A stretch of DNA of 64,000 bases from Rathayibacter rhapontici (GCF_001995175.1 NZ_MUKN01000004.1:1-64000), one strand, 5' to 3'. Counted from the first letter of the stretch, positions 36,748 through 45,899 are shown. A program made the numbers and translations. The notes: generated by a model not told the origin, from the letters alone.

Positions 36748-36771
36748 CGACGTCGGCGGTCGCCGACGTCG
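36748..36771 (-). terminator. 11-bp hairpin upstream of the WxL-like gene
   Basis: CGACGTCGGCG-GT-CGCCGACGTCG, a perfect stem with a two-base loop. It lies between the metalloprotease terminator and the WxL-like gene, and could act as a second terminator or a leader structure. Confidence 0.45.
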
Positions 36772-36799
36772 AGGGGGGTGACGGGGTGGAGCTCCTGAC

Positions 36800-36835
36800 G
36801 GCGACGACCCGACCCCCCGCGGGTCGGATCGTCGC
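36800..36835 (-). terminator. terminator of the metalloprotease/M1 operon
   Basis: Stem CGACGACCCGACCC / GGGTCGGATCGTCG with one mismatch and a 5-base loop, 31 bp beyond the stop of the discoidin-type metalloprotease gene. Confidence 0.55.
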
Positions 36836-36865
36836 CGTCGAACGGAGCACCGGCGTCGCAGCGTG

Positions 36866-39147
36866 TCAGCGAGCGGCGTACGGCGCGGTGGTGGTCGTCG
36901 TCAGCCCCGTCGAGGCGGCGGTGACGGTCGCCGACCCGGCCGGAATCCGGGCGAGGCGGGTGGTGTAGGCACCGACCGCCGACGCTCCGGGCTTGACTCC
37001 GGCGAAGGTCTTCGTGCCGTACGCCGTCACCATCGTGAGATCCGCGGCACTGGACCCGGTGTTCTTCGCCGTGACCGTGAGGACCACCTTGCCGGCGACG
37101 ATCCGTGTCTCCGCCTTGGCGGAGACGCGGGTGCTGCGGCGACGGTCGTGCTCGGAAGGGCCGTCGGTGCGACTCCCTGAGCGGTCGCAGTGATGGTGAC
37201 GGCACCGGTCGTCGTTCCCGTCCGGATCGTCGGGAGGGTCGCCCGCCCATCGGACCCCGAGAGGACCGTCGCGGACTTCGTGCCGTCGACGAAACCGGCG
37301 GGTCCCGCGATCGTGAAGGTCACTGCGCGGCTGCCCAGCACTCGGTCGTCGGCGTCGAGGACATCGACGCCCAGGCCGAGGTCGCCGGTCGTCGAGGTCG
37401 CGACGGTCTGCTCGGCTCCGCGCGGGGCGAGGGAGGCGATCGGCGCGACGGCGTTCACGGTAAGTTCAGCGACGGCGGTCGAGCCTCCCTCCTCCCAGTC
37501 GCCCCAGGAGTCGAAGAGCACCCGGATCTCCTGCGTGCTGACCGCGGGGAATCCGACCGTGTTGGGGACACCCCGGTCCCGGCCCGGGACAGCGGGAGCG
37601 GTGTCCGCCACCGGCTCCCACTCCCCCGTCGTCGGATCCAGGTACTCGATCCGCCACGCGCGCGGAGGGATGGTGCCCTGGCGGTCACCGTCCTGCGAGT
37701 CGCTCGCGAACTGCACGGAGACGCTGTCGATGGTCACCGTCTCGGGCCAGCGGAGGTCGAGCCACTGCTCTCCCACGCGGGGCCAGGCGCTCCATTCGGA
37801 CCACGCATTCCCGTCGATCGCGGCTCCGGTCGTCGACCAGTCGGAGGTGTACGACGACGTCAGAGTCGAGGAGCCGACGATGTTCCCGAGGTACTCGACG
37901 CAGGGCACGGACACAGTGACGGTCGCCTGGCGCGTGTCCGCGTCGATCGAGTCGACCCGGATCGTCGTGCCGGAGCTGAGGGTGACGGTCTCGCCGGTCT
38001 GGACGAACTCGTTGCCGACGCTTCCGTCGCCCGGTCGCTGGAGGAGTTCCGGGCTCAGCCCGCCACGGGGCACCTTCAGGATCTGCACGCCCGAGACGGT
38101 CCGCGGAGTCTGCCACTGGCTCCAGTAGGCGCCTCCGTCCGATGTGGCGTCGTTCTTGTCGTTGTACTGCACCCAGTAGCGGGCACCGCTCTGCGGATCA
38201 CTCCAGGACAGTGCTCGCGGAGTGCCGGGGCCGGCACCGAGGGTGTCGATGGTCGCGATCCTCGGAGCGCCGCAGGTGGGCTGTCGGGTGTCGGAGAGGA
38301 TCCCCAGTCGTGCGAGCGACGGAGCAGACAGCGGAGTGAACGTCCACGAGTCACCCATCAGGTCCGTCAGATTCCCGTACTCCTCCCGAGAGCAGTTCAC
38401 GCCGGGACCGGCGTCCCAGGCCGTGTCGCACTGCAGGCTCGCGGCGTGCGGCAGGGAGATGCTGTGGCCCAGCTCGTGGGTGAGGATGATCGCGTCCGGG
38501 CCGGGCTCGAAGACCCGCCCGCCGTCATCGGGATCCCAGGGCTGCTCGGCGTTGGCCCAGTTCGGGCAGGGCGGACCGGGCGGCACCATGGTGACGAGGT
38601 GACGCGCGGGGCCGGGCTGCCAGCCGATGCTCCGCTGGACCCAGTCGTGCAGTCCACCCGTGTTCGTGCAGTCGATCGGCTCGTCGATGCTCTGCCAGTC
38701 GACGATGCGCTCGAGGTGGAAGCGGACCGCTCCGCCGGTCTCCCGGTTGTAGAACTGGTCGGCGAGCTCGAGCGAGCGTCGCGCGTCGTCCGTGGTGAAG
38801 GACGGGTTCGTTCCGGGGGGCGCGACCAGCGCGATGGTGACCTCGTGCGTGACGATGTCCGCACGCGACGGGATGTCGACGGCCGTGAAGTCGGCTTCTC
38901 CCGCGGTCCGGGAGGAGAACGCGGACTCCTCGGCAGCCACGTCCGGCACGAATCCGTTGCGGGACAGCTCCGGTTCGTGGGTGGTCTCCGTGGGGTCCTC
39001 GCGCCCTGGAGGCTCGGTGTAGGCAGTCGCTGTCGGGACCTTCGTGACGGCGGAGGCAGGAGCGGGTCCCGCGACGACGCCCGCCGCGAGCAGGAGGCCG
39101 AGGCCGCCGGCGAGCAGTGACGCTCGGCGGACAGGAGTGCGCGGCAT
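36866..39147 (-). CDS. secreted metzincin protease with discoidin-like domain (frame broken as read)
   Basis: Extracellular zinc endopeptidase of about 760 residues. Signal peptide about 1-33; prodomain to about 90; protease about 95-400 with HELGHSISLPH (near residue 224) and Met-turn NLTDLMGDSW; an F5/8-type (discoidin) carbohydrate- or surface-binding domain about 420-560 (DWSTTGAAIDGNAWSEWSAW, QWLDLRWPETVTI); an Ig-like domain about 570-670; a C-terminal beta domain VVLTVTAKNTGSSAADLTMV that also ends the GH43 protein. At 37126 one base is lost after CCCGC (TTVAAAPA then VSAKAETRIVAGK). The ATG overlaps the stop of the M1 gene (TGATG), so the two proteases are co-translated. Confidence 0.85.
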
Positions 39148-40552
39148 CAGAGGCCGGCCGGCTTCTCGGGCGTGTAGAGCCACGCCTGGAAGAAGGCGGA
39201 GAGGTCCTTGCCGGAGATCTCCTCCGCGAGCTCCTGGAGGTCGGCGGTGCTGACGGTCGAGTAGCGGTTCTCGGTCGCCCAGCGCTTGAGGAGAGTCGCG
39301 AACGCCTCCGCCCCGATCTCGTCGCGCAGCTTGACGAGGGTCAGCCCGCCGCGGGCGTAGACCGGGCTGTTGAACAGGCCCGTCGCACCGGGGTCGGCCA
39401 CCTTGGAGTTCCAGAAGCCGTCCCATGCCGGGATGCCGGCGATCTGGGCGGCCGAGTCCGCGACGCTCTGCCCGCCGGACTTCTCCTTCCACAGCCACTC
39501 CGCGTAGGTCGCGAAGCCCTCGTTCAGCCAGATGTCGGACCAGACGCCCGGCGTGGCGCTGTTCCCGTACCACTGGTGCGCGATCTCGTGCGCGACGGTG
39601 TTCTCGTCCGCGCCACCGGAGTAGAAGGAGCGGCCCTGGGTCTCGAGCGCGTAGCCGATCTGCTCGTCGTCGACCACCGCTCCGCCGGACTTGAAGGGGT
39701 AGGGACCGAAGATCTTCGAGAAGTAATCGATGATCTCCCCCTGCTTCGCGAGAGCCGCCTCGGTCCGAGCGCGGGGGTCACCCGTGATGTCGCGATCGAT
39801 CGCATCGACGGTCGTGATGCCCTTGGCCTTCGACTGGATCAGGTCGTAGTCGCCGATGTTGACCATCGCGAGGTAGCTCGCCATGGGGCTCGTCTCTGCC
39901 CAGTTCGACGTGGTCCAACCCTTCGAGGTGGTCGGCGCGCCGACCGGGACGCCGTTCGCGAGTGCGGTCTTCCCCTCCGGAACGGTGATGGTAAAGGTGT
40001 AACGGGCCTTATCGGCCGGGGAGTCGTTGACGGGATACCACGTGGAGGCGCCATTCGGCTCGCTCGCCACGAGGGCGCCGTCGTTGGTCGACCACCAGCC
40101 GAACGGAGCACCCGTGTTGTCGCGCGGGTTGCCGGTGGTCCCGGCGTACACGATATTCACGAGGGTCGCGGCTCCCTTCTTTAGGGTGCGCGACGGCGTG
40201 ATGACCAGCTCGGACCCGTTCTGCGTGAACTTCGCGGTGCGCGTGTCGACCGTGACCTTCGACACCGTCAGACCAGACAGATCGAAGGACAGCGACCGCA
40301 GATCCTGCGTCGGAGCCAGCGTCACCAGCGCGCGTCCGCTGAGGGCACGGCTGGCCGGGTCGTACTTCAGGACGAGGCTGTAGGACGCGGCGTCATAGCC
40401 CGTGCTGCCGAGGCTGGGAAGTACGGGTCTCCAGCGCTGGTGCCGCCGTCGACCGGCACCGCCGCCGAACCCGGAGCAGCCGCGGCAGCGGGAGCGAGAA
40501 GGAGGGAAGAGATTACGAGCGCCCCGAGGGCGTGAGAAGCACGAATTTTCAT
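39147..40552 (-). CDS. secreted M1 family metallopeptidase, copy 2 (frame broken as read)
   Basis: Same length when repaired (468 residues) and very similar throughout to copy 1 at 25935-27340, including HEIAHQW and [12 protein letters not shown]. Signal peptide about 1-27 ([19 protein letters not shown]). At 40417 a G4 run in copy 1 is G3 here, so GDPYFP is separated from SLGSTGYDAASYSLV; copy 1 is intact at this place, and copy 2 is intact where copy 1 is broken. The gene is coupled to the discoidin metalloprotease by TGATG, giving an aminopeptidase/endopeptidase pair for external protein digestion. A LacI-type palindrome lies directly before its start codon. Confidence 0.87.
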
Positions 40553-40566
40553 AGTTCACGGTAACA
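40553..40566. promoter_or_regulatory. LacI-type operator, site 3
   Basis: On the minus strand TGTTACCGTGAACT lies immediately before the ATG of M1 copy 2. It differs from the sites at 30584 and 30771 by two to three bases and keeps the central CG. The corresponding place in front of M1 copy 1 has diverged. Confidence 0.45.
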
Positions 40567-40657
40567 AACACAGGTTTCACGCCTGTTTCCCGGAAATGAC
40601 GCGGATATTCCACGCGGCGGTGAGGACGCGTTTGAGAGCGCTTGCACGGTCACATCG

Positions 40658-40918
40658 TTGAACGTCCGGCTCAGTGAAGAGCTGACGGCAGCCAACGGAC
40701 GCGCGCCAGTGGGACGGCTCACGGCCTTTCCATTCGGAATTGAATGTACTTACCCGGCTGCCGACGACGCGATTGTCGATGCTCTCGGCTGGGACCCCGA
40801 GCTCATCCCCGACCACGACCCGGGCAGACCTGACCCGGTGCTCGAGATGCTCTACCGCGACGTCTTCGACGTCCGCGAGTACCCCGACCGCGTCCTCATC
40901 TACCGACACCACCACTAA
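40658..40918 (+). CDS. small protein, copy 1 of a three-gene family, probably truncated
   Basis: 86 codons from a TTG. Only the second half is family-like: AADDAIVDALGWDPELIPDH and MLYRDVFDVREYPDRVLIYR align with the C-terminal halves of the two following proteins (DALGW / DLLGW / DGLGW, and RDVFDV / RDFVDI / REMFDV). The N-terminal half present in copy 2 (the ARNHPGPFAAFLLLPHTN part) is absent, so this copy is likely a 5'-truncated duplicate at the left edge of the element. Function as for copy 2. Confidence 0.5.
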   Translation: MNVRLSEELTAANGRAPVGRLTAFPFGIECTYPAADDAIVDALGWDPELIPDHDPGRPDPVLEMLYRDVFDVREYPDRVLIYRHHH

Positions 40919-40962
40919 CCGCTCCCCGCTGACTAACCCCGAAAGCAGAAAGGAAGATCTCC

Positions 40963-41397
40963 ATGACCTCACCAGAACACGAAACACCCCACGAGCAACA
41001 ACGACCGAAACACCGCCGCTCAGAAGCAGAGGAAGAGATCGCCCACCTCTTCCGTAACCGACCCGGCTGGGAGGACGACCCCTACATTGCCCGCGCGGCC
41101 CGCAACCACCCCGGACCATTCGCCGCTTTCCTACTCCTTCCCCACACCAACGTCGAATCGCCGACGCTAGCCACCGAGTTCGCTGACATCTTCTACGCCG
41201 AATACGACAGCCTCGACGAAGCTATCGATGACTACATCGACCTGCTCGGCTGGAACGACGGCCTGGAGGTACTGCAGAAAGAATATGGCGTCTCCCCCGA
41301 CGAAGTGCAGTGGAACCGTGCGGCCATCGAATACCGCTTCCGCGACTTCGTCGACATCGTCTACTACCGCGACAAGGTCTATACCTTCCACAACTAG
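40963..41397 (+). CDS. small acidic protein, copy 2 of a three-gene family (ArdA-like?)
   Basis: A 144-residue acidic protein with a charged N-terminal tail (about 1-40), a conserved core from about 47 (DDPYIARAARNHPGPFAAFL) and a C-terminal half FADIFYAEYDSLDEAIDDYI then LGWNDGLEVLQKEYGVSPDE and YRDKVYTFHN. The F-x3-Y-xEYDS-x-DEA pattern and the terminal aromatic strand recall the C-terminal domain of ArdA anti-restriction DNA mimics; acidity agrees. I hold this at low confidence. It has a GAAAGGAAG ribosome site and is followed at 53 bp by copy 3, then by the recombinase. Confidence 0.6.
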   Translation: MTSPEHETPHEQQRPKHRRSEAEEEIAHLFRNRPGWEDDPYIARAARNHPGPFAAFLLLPHTNVESPTLATEFADIFYAEYDSLDEAIDDYIDLLGWNDGLEVLQKEYGVSPDEVQWNRAAIEYRFRDFVDIVYYRDKVYTFHN

Positions 41398-41449
41398 CAG
41401 CATTCCGCATATCAATCACTCACCGGGTGGGCAGAAAAGAGAACGATAC

Positions 41450-41814
41450 ATGACAACACCAGAACAACCGCAACACCCGAAAGACAACGAGCCGCGACCT
41501 CAAGAGGGCACGGACACCTATGACCGAGCGAAGGCGATGACCGCCTTCCTGCAGGTCTTCCGCACTGATGCCGACCCACGCACCTTCGACGCAGAGTTCG
41601 AGGACAGCTTTTTCGGCGAGTACCCAAGCTCCGGGCCGCACTCGACGAGCACATCGACGGGCTCGGCTGGCGCGCCGCCCTCTCGCAGCTCCGTCAAGAG
41701 CAGGGCATCGCCGACCACGACCTGCGCTGGAACTACGAATCAATCGAGATCCAGTTCCGCGAGATGTTCGACGTCATCCACCACGCTGACCGGGTCTACG
41801 TCTTCCACAAATGA
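41450..41814 (+). CDS. small acidic protein, copy 3 of a three-gene family (frame broken as read)
   Basis: About 121 residues when repaired. It aligns with copy 2 in FRTDADPRTFDAEFEDSFFG then EYPS, and after a one-base loss at 41631 continues RAALDEHIDGLGWRAALSQL and REMFDVIHHADRVYVFHK in the frame that ends at 41814. Stop codon overlaps an ATG (ATGA) that could start the recombinase frame. The three copies are diverged (well under half identical by eye), so the duplication is old even though the break is fresh. Confidence 0.55.
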
Positions 41815-41978
41815 GAAACGATTTCGCGCCAGCTACAGGTCAGACTGCGGAGGCATCCGTAGCAATTTCCGCAACACCCTACGACCGGGGGTGGAGACCT
41901 GACGATTCGGAACCTCACCGAACCGCCGAGCAGAAAAGACTCGACTCTGCGCGCGTTCAGAGCGTTAATCAGAGCGCT

Positions 41979-43870
41979 ATGACACTCTCACCGCTTCTCG
42001 CCAGCCCTACCTTGAGCCCTCCGCCGGTCGCCTCTAACCCACTCGCTGTGATCGGCGAGATGCTGACGCCGAAGGTCGCGGTCCTCTACCTCCGCGTTTC
42101 GACTGCGCGGCAGGCGCAACGCGGTGACGAGAAGGAAGGCTTCTCGATTCCCGCGCAGCGCGAGGCGAACCGAAAAAAGGCCCAGTCGATGGGCGCCATG
42201 GTTGCGAAGGAATTCGTCGACCGCGGAGAGTCCGCGAAGACAGCGAATCGTCCAGCGCTACAGGAGATGCTCGAGTACATCCGCGAGCACGCCGTGGACT
42301 ACGTCGTCGTGCACAAGGTCGACCGCCTCGCGCGCAACCGGGAGGACGACGTCGAGATCATGAAGCAACTGACCGCCGCGAACGTCGCGCTGATCTCGGC
42401 TACGGAAAGCATCGACCAATCGCCATCAGGTGCACTCCTTCACGGCATCATGTCCTCGATCGCCGAGTTTTACTCGCGCAACCTCGCGCACGAGGTCACC
42501 AAGGGCATGACGCAGAAAGTGCAGAAGGGCGGGACCCCAGGCCGGGCTCCGCTCGGATATCTGAACGTCCGCGAATTCGACAGCGACGGCCGCGAGAGCC
42601 GAACCGTTCGCCCAGACCCCGACCGCGCTCAGCTCATCACCTGGGCCTTCCACCGCTATACCGAGCCGAGCGTCAGCCTGTCGCAGCTCGCGCTCGAACT
42701 CGCCCAGCGGGGACTCACCTCTCGACGAACTCCGCAGGTACCGTCACGAGCACTCACCGACACGGACCTCCACAAGATCCTGACCAACTCCTACTACCTC
42801 GGCCTGGTCTCGTTCTCGGGCGCCACTTACGCCGGCAAGCATGAGCCCCTGATCGATCAGGAGACGTGGGACAAGGTGCAGGACGCGCTGCAGTCTCGTC
42901 GCTCCGGCGAGCGCCGACGTCGGCACGACCATTACCTCAAGAGCACCGTGTACTGCGGGAACTGCCACAACCGGCTGATCGTGCAGATGACTCGCTCGAA
43001 GTCGGGCGAAATCTACCCCTACTTCTACTGCTCTGCGCGTCAGGCGAAACGCAACGACTGCACGCAGAAGGCCGTCCTCATCCACGTAGTGGAGGAGAAG
43101 ATCGTCCAGGAGTACCAGAAGCGTCTCCGGCTCGACCGGATCGCTCGAGACGACCTCGCGCGGCTGTTCCGCGATGAGTTCGTTGCCACCCGCGGCGACG
43201 CCGAGCGGCAGCGCGCGCAGATCACGACCGACCTGGAGCGACTCGAACGCGAGCAGCTCCGACTTCTTCAGGCCCACTACGCGGACGCATCCCGCTCGAC
43301 TTGTTCAAGAAGGAGCAGGACCGCATCCGCTCCGAGCGCACGACCGCCGAGCGCGACGAGGCTCGCCTCACCCAGGACATCGCCGACGTCGAGCACGCTG
43401 TCCAGGTCGCTCTCGACGTGACAATGGAGTGCGCCCGCCTGTATGGCAGTGCACCCGATCACATCAAGCGGCTCTTCAACCAGGTCTTCTTCGAGCGGGT
43501 CCTCGTCCACACGGACGAGACCATCACGGTCGAACTGAACGAGCCGTTCGCGACGATCGCATCGCGGGCGGTCCAGGCGAGCGCGCACGAAAAAAGCACC
43601 ACTCGTAGGAGTGGTGCTCGGACCCTTACCGGTTCCCTGGAGGTCGAGATCGGCGCCGATACGGCGTTTTTCTCTGGCAAGGGTTTTAGTAACGACACTT
43701 TGGTGCCCCTGGAGGGACTCGAACCCCCAACCTGCTCCTTAGGACGGAGTCGCTCTTCCATTGAGCTACAGAGGCTGGCCGAGCCAGTGTACCCGTCGGG
43801 CGGGCGGAGCTCGCAGCCCGCGGTTGACAGCACCGGGCAGACCTGCTTGGTTAGCTACTGCACCGACTAA
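41979..43870 (+). CDS. large serine recombinase (frame broken as read)
   Basis: Site-specific integrase/excisionase of about 630 residues when repaired. Catalytic domain: VAVLYLRVSTARQAQRG with the nucleophilic Ser (about residue 40), DYVVVHKVDRLARNREDD, and GIMSSIAEFYSRNLAHEV. Recombinase domain about 190-290 (GKTPGRAPLGY-like GGTPGRAPLGYLNVREF), zinc ribbon about 325-365 (YCGNC ... FYCSA ... C), then a coiled coil. At 43288 one base is lost (GACGC-ATC): HYADA then IPLDLFKKEQDRIRSERTTA. ATG 41979 is chosen; an in-frame ATG at 41811 overlapping the preceding stop would add 56 residues. The frame runs on through the tRNA gene, so the annotated C-terminus after about residue 540 is suspect. Confidence 0.82.
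43589..43618 (-). terminator. intrinsic terminator of tRNA-Arg
   Basis: Stem AGCACCACTC / GAGTGGTGCT, 4-base loop, followed on the minus strand by six T. It lies 83 bp beyond the tRNA 3' end and overlaps the recombinase C-terminal codons. Confidence 0.85.
43701..43775 (-). tRNA. tRNA-Arg (anticodon CCU)
   Basis: A 75-base cloverleaf on the minus strand starting GCCTCTGTAGCTCAATGG with anticodon loop GTCCTAA (anticodon CCT in DNA), T-arm GGTTCGAGTC and an encoded CCA end. The acceptor stem pairs in all seven positions with one G-T. tRNA-Arg(CCU) is a frequent target of integrative elements, and here its 3' end faces the recombinase. Confidence 0.93.
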
Positions 43871-43873
43871 CCA
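43824..43873 (+). promoter_or_regulatory. promoter with inverted-repeat operator for the GntR-ABC operon
   Basis: TTGACA (43824-43829) is a good -35 box. Seventeen to eighteen bases later TGGTTAG (43848-43854) forms an inverted repeat with CTAACCA (43867-43873), 12-base spacer, covering the -10 region. This is the position and form expected of an operator for the YtrA-type GntR repressor encoded by the first gene. Confidence 0.65.
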
Positions 43874-43904
43874 CTCAACCACCGCCCAGCAGGAAGGAGC
43901 ACCC

Positions 43905-44261
43905 ATGGACGACTCCCGGCCGATCTTCCTGCAGATCGCCGAGCAGATCGAGAACGACATCATCGCGGGGGCGCTCCCCGAAGAGACCCAGGTCCCCTCG
44001 ACCAACGAGTTCGCCGCGTTCCACCGCATCAACCCGGCCACGGCCGGCAAGGGCGTGAACCTGCTCGTCGACGACGGGGTCCTCTACAAGAGGAGAGGCA
44101 TCGGCATGTTCGTCGCCGAGGGCGCCCGCGACCGGCTGGTCGAGAAGCGCCGCACGCAGTTCCGCGACCAGTTCGTCGCTCCGCTGCTCGCCGAGGCCGC
44201 CAAGCTCGGCCTCACCCGCGAGGAGCTCGCCACCATGATCAGCGAAGGGGGATCGCGATGA
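43905..44261 (+). CDS. GntR family regulator, YtrA subfamily
   Basis: Short winged-helix repressor of 118 residues: HTH at about 8-75 (PIFLQIAEQIENDIIAGALP, EETQVPSTNEFAAFHRINPA) and a two-helix dimerisation tail (LVEKRRTQFRDQFVAPLLAE). This length without an effector domain is the YtrA type, which regulates linked ABC transporters. ATG 43905 has AGGAAGGAG. The ABC ATPase gene starts inside its stop codon (ATGA), and the operator described at 43848-43873 would give autoregulation. Confidence 0.9.
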   Translation: MDDSRPIFLQIAEQIENDIIAGALPEETQVPSTNEFAAFHRINPATAGKGVNLLVDDGVLYKRRGIGMFVAEGARDRLVEKRRTQFRDQFVAPLLAEAAKLGLTREELATMISEGGSR

Positions 44262-45145
44262 GCGCGGTCATCGAGGTCGCCGGCCTCAGCAAGCACTACG
44301 GCAGCATGCACGCGGTCCGCGACGTGAGCTTCGCGCTCGACGAGAACCGGATCCACGGCCTCCTGGGCCGCAACGGCGCGGGCAAGACGACGCTCATGTC
44401 GCTGCTCACAGGTCAGGAGTTCGCGACCTCGGGTGGCATCCGCGTGTTCGGGGCGCCTCCGGTCGAGAACGCCGACGTCCTCTCCCGTACCTGCTTCATC
44501 AAGGAGAGCCAGAAGTACCCCGAGGACTTCCAGGTGAAGCACGTCCTGCGCAGCGCCCCGTGGTTCTTCGAGGGCTGGGACGACGCGTTCGCCCAGGAGC
44601 TCGTGAGCGACTTCCGACTGCCGCTGAACCGCCGGGTCAAGAAGCTCTCGCGCGGACAGCTCTCGGCCGTCGGAGTGATCGTCGGCCTCGCCTCGCGCGC
44701 TCCGCTCACCTTCTTCGACGAGCCCTACCTCGGCCTCGACGCCGTCGCCCGGCAGCTCTTCTACGACCGTCTGCTCTCGGATTTCGCCGAGCACCCCCGC
44801 ACCGTCGTGCTCTCCACGCACCTGATCGACGAGGTCAGCTCCCTCCTCGAGCACGTCCTCGTCATCGACGAGGGTCGGCTCGTCGTCGACAGCGATGCGG
44901 AGGAGCTGCGCGGCTCGGCCGCGACCGTCGTCGGCACCCGCGGCGCGGTCGACTCCTTTACCGCCGGCCGCGAGGTGCTCTCCCGCAGCGGAGTCGGCGG
45001 CCTCGCCTCCGCCACGCTCCCCCGCCTCGACGCGCCCGGGCGCGCACAGGCGGCCGCCCTCGGGCTCGAGCTCGAGCCCGTCTCCCTCCAGCAGCTCGTC
45101 GTGCAGCTCACGAGCACCACCTCCTCCGGGAAGGACGCCTCATGA
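44258..45145 (+). CDS. ABC transporter ATP-binding protein
   Basis: Nucleotide-binding subunit of 295 residues, cytoplasmic face of the membrane. Walker A GRNGAGKTTL (about 37), Q-loop region, signature LSRGQLSA (degenerate form of LSGGQ, about 131), Walker B APLTFFDEPYLGLD (about 150), H-loop STHLIDE. The C-terminal 70 residues after the ATPase core may regulate or couple. It pairs with the following permease, with start and stop overlapping. Together with a YtrA-type regulator, the system is probably an envelope-stress or antibiotic-induced exporter; the substrate is unknown. Confidence 0.9.
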   Translation: MSAVIEVAGLSKHYGSMHAVRDVSFALDENRIHGLLGRNGAGKTTLMSLLTGQEFATSGGIRVFGAPPVENADVLSRTCFIKESQKYPEDFQVKHVLRSAPWFFEGWDDAFAQELVSDFRLPLNRRVKKLSRGQLSAVGVIVGLASRAPLTFFDEPYLGLDAVARQLFYDRLLSDFAEHPRTVVLSTHLIDEVSSLLEHVLVIDEGRLVVDSDAEELRGSAATVVGTRGAVDSFTAGREVLSRSGVGGLASATLPRLDAPGRAQAAALGLELEPVSLQQLVVQLTSTTSSGKDAS

Positions 45146-45899
45146 CCACCACCGCCCCCGCGCAGAGCCTCGGCACCTCCGACCGACTGCTCCGCATCGT
45201 CCGCCTGCACTTCGCCAACCCCGCGACGCTGCTCTACACCCCGCTCGGGATCCTCGCCGCGATCTTCCTCGGCAGCCTCGCGATCTTCTGGGTCGTCCTG
45301 CGGACGATCGGCGCCGACAGCGCCGGCGGCGAGTCCGGCGTCCAGGTCTCCGGACCGGGCGCGTTCATCTTCATCTACATGCTCGTCGTCGCGATCCAGG
45401 CGGTGAACATCACCTTCGGCCTGGCACTGGGCTACGGATCCACGCGGCGCGACTTCTACTGGGGCAGCGCTCTCACCTTCCTCCTCCTCTCCGCCGGCTG
45501 GACCGTGCTCTACACGGTCATGGCCGCGATCGAGTCGGCGACGAACGGCTGGGGCATGGGCGGCATCCTGTTCCGCGTCGTCGGCTTCGGCGGCATCTCG
45601 TGGGTCGAGCGGGCCTTCGGCGTCTTCGTGCTGTTCCTGTTCTTCTTCTTCGTCGGAGCCGCGACCGCGTCGGTGTACGTCCGCTGGCGAGCGGTCGGTA
45701 TGACGGTCTTCTGGATCGGGCTGGCAGCGGTGGCCGTCGCCGCCGTCGCCTGATCAGCCTCACGGGCACGTGGGACTCGGTGTGGCTCGCCCTTCAAGCG
45801 GTCGGCCCGACCGGCGGATTCGCGCTGCTGCTCGTCCCCACCGCGATCGCGGCCCTCAGCGGCTGGCTGGTCCTCCGCCGCGCCACTCCCCGGGGCTGA
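45142..45899 (+). CDS. ABC transporter permease (frame broken as read)
   Basis: Membrane partner of the preceding ATPase, about 252 residues when repaired, six predicted helices (about 30-50, 75-98, 112-135, 155-178, 185-205 and the last near 228-246). At 45750 one base is lost after GTCGCC: VAVAAVA runs into a stop, but ISLTGTWDSVWLALQAVGP and the last helix LLLVPTAIAALSGWLVL follow in the next frame to 45899. ATG overlaps the ATPase stop (ATGA). Confidence 0.82.

Larger units (their letters stand above)
40567..43775. mobile_element. putative integrative element ending in tRNA-Arg(CCU)
   Basis: Three related small genes and a large serine recombinase in one direction, of lower GC and different style from the flanks, with the recombinase reading into the 3' end of tRNA-Arg. 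The right boundary is inferred to lie within the tRNA 3' part (43701-43730). I searched the window by eye for a second copy of that tRNA segment and found none, so the left boundary is only the end of the island gene at 40552. Confidence 0.5.

Noticed and set aside
43700..43870. A genuine C-terminal recombinase domain encoded over the tRNA
   Set aside because: The peptide is the antisense reading of the tRNA and of downstream spacer; no recombinase domain fits it.
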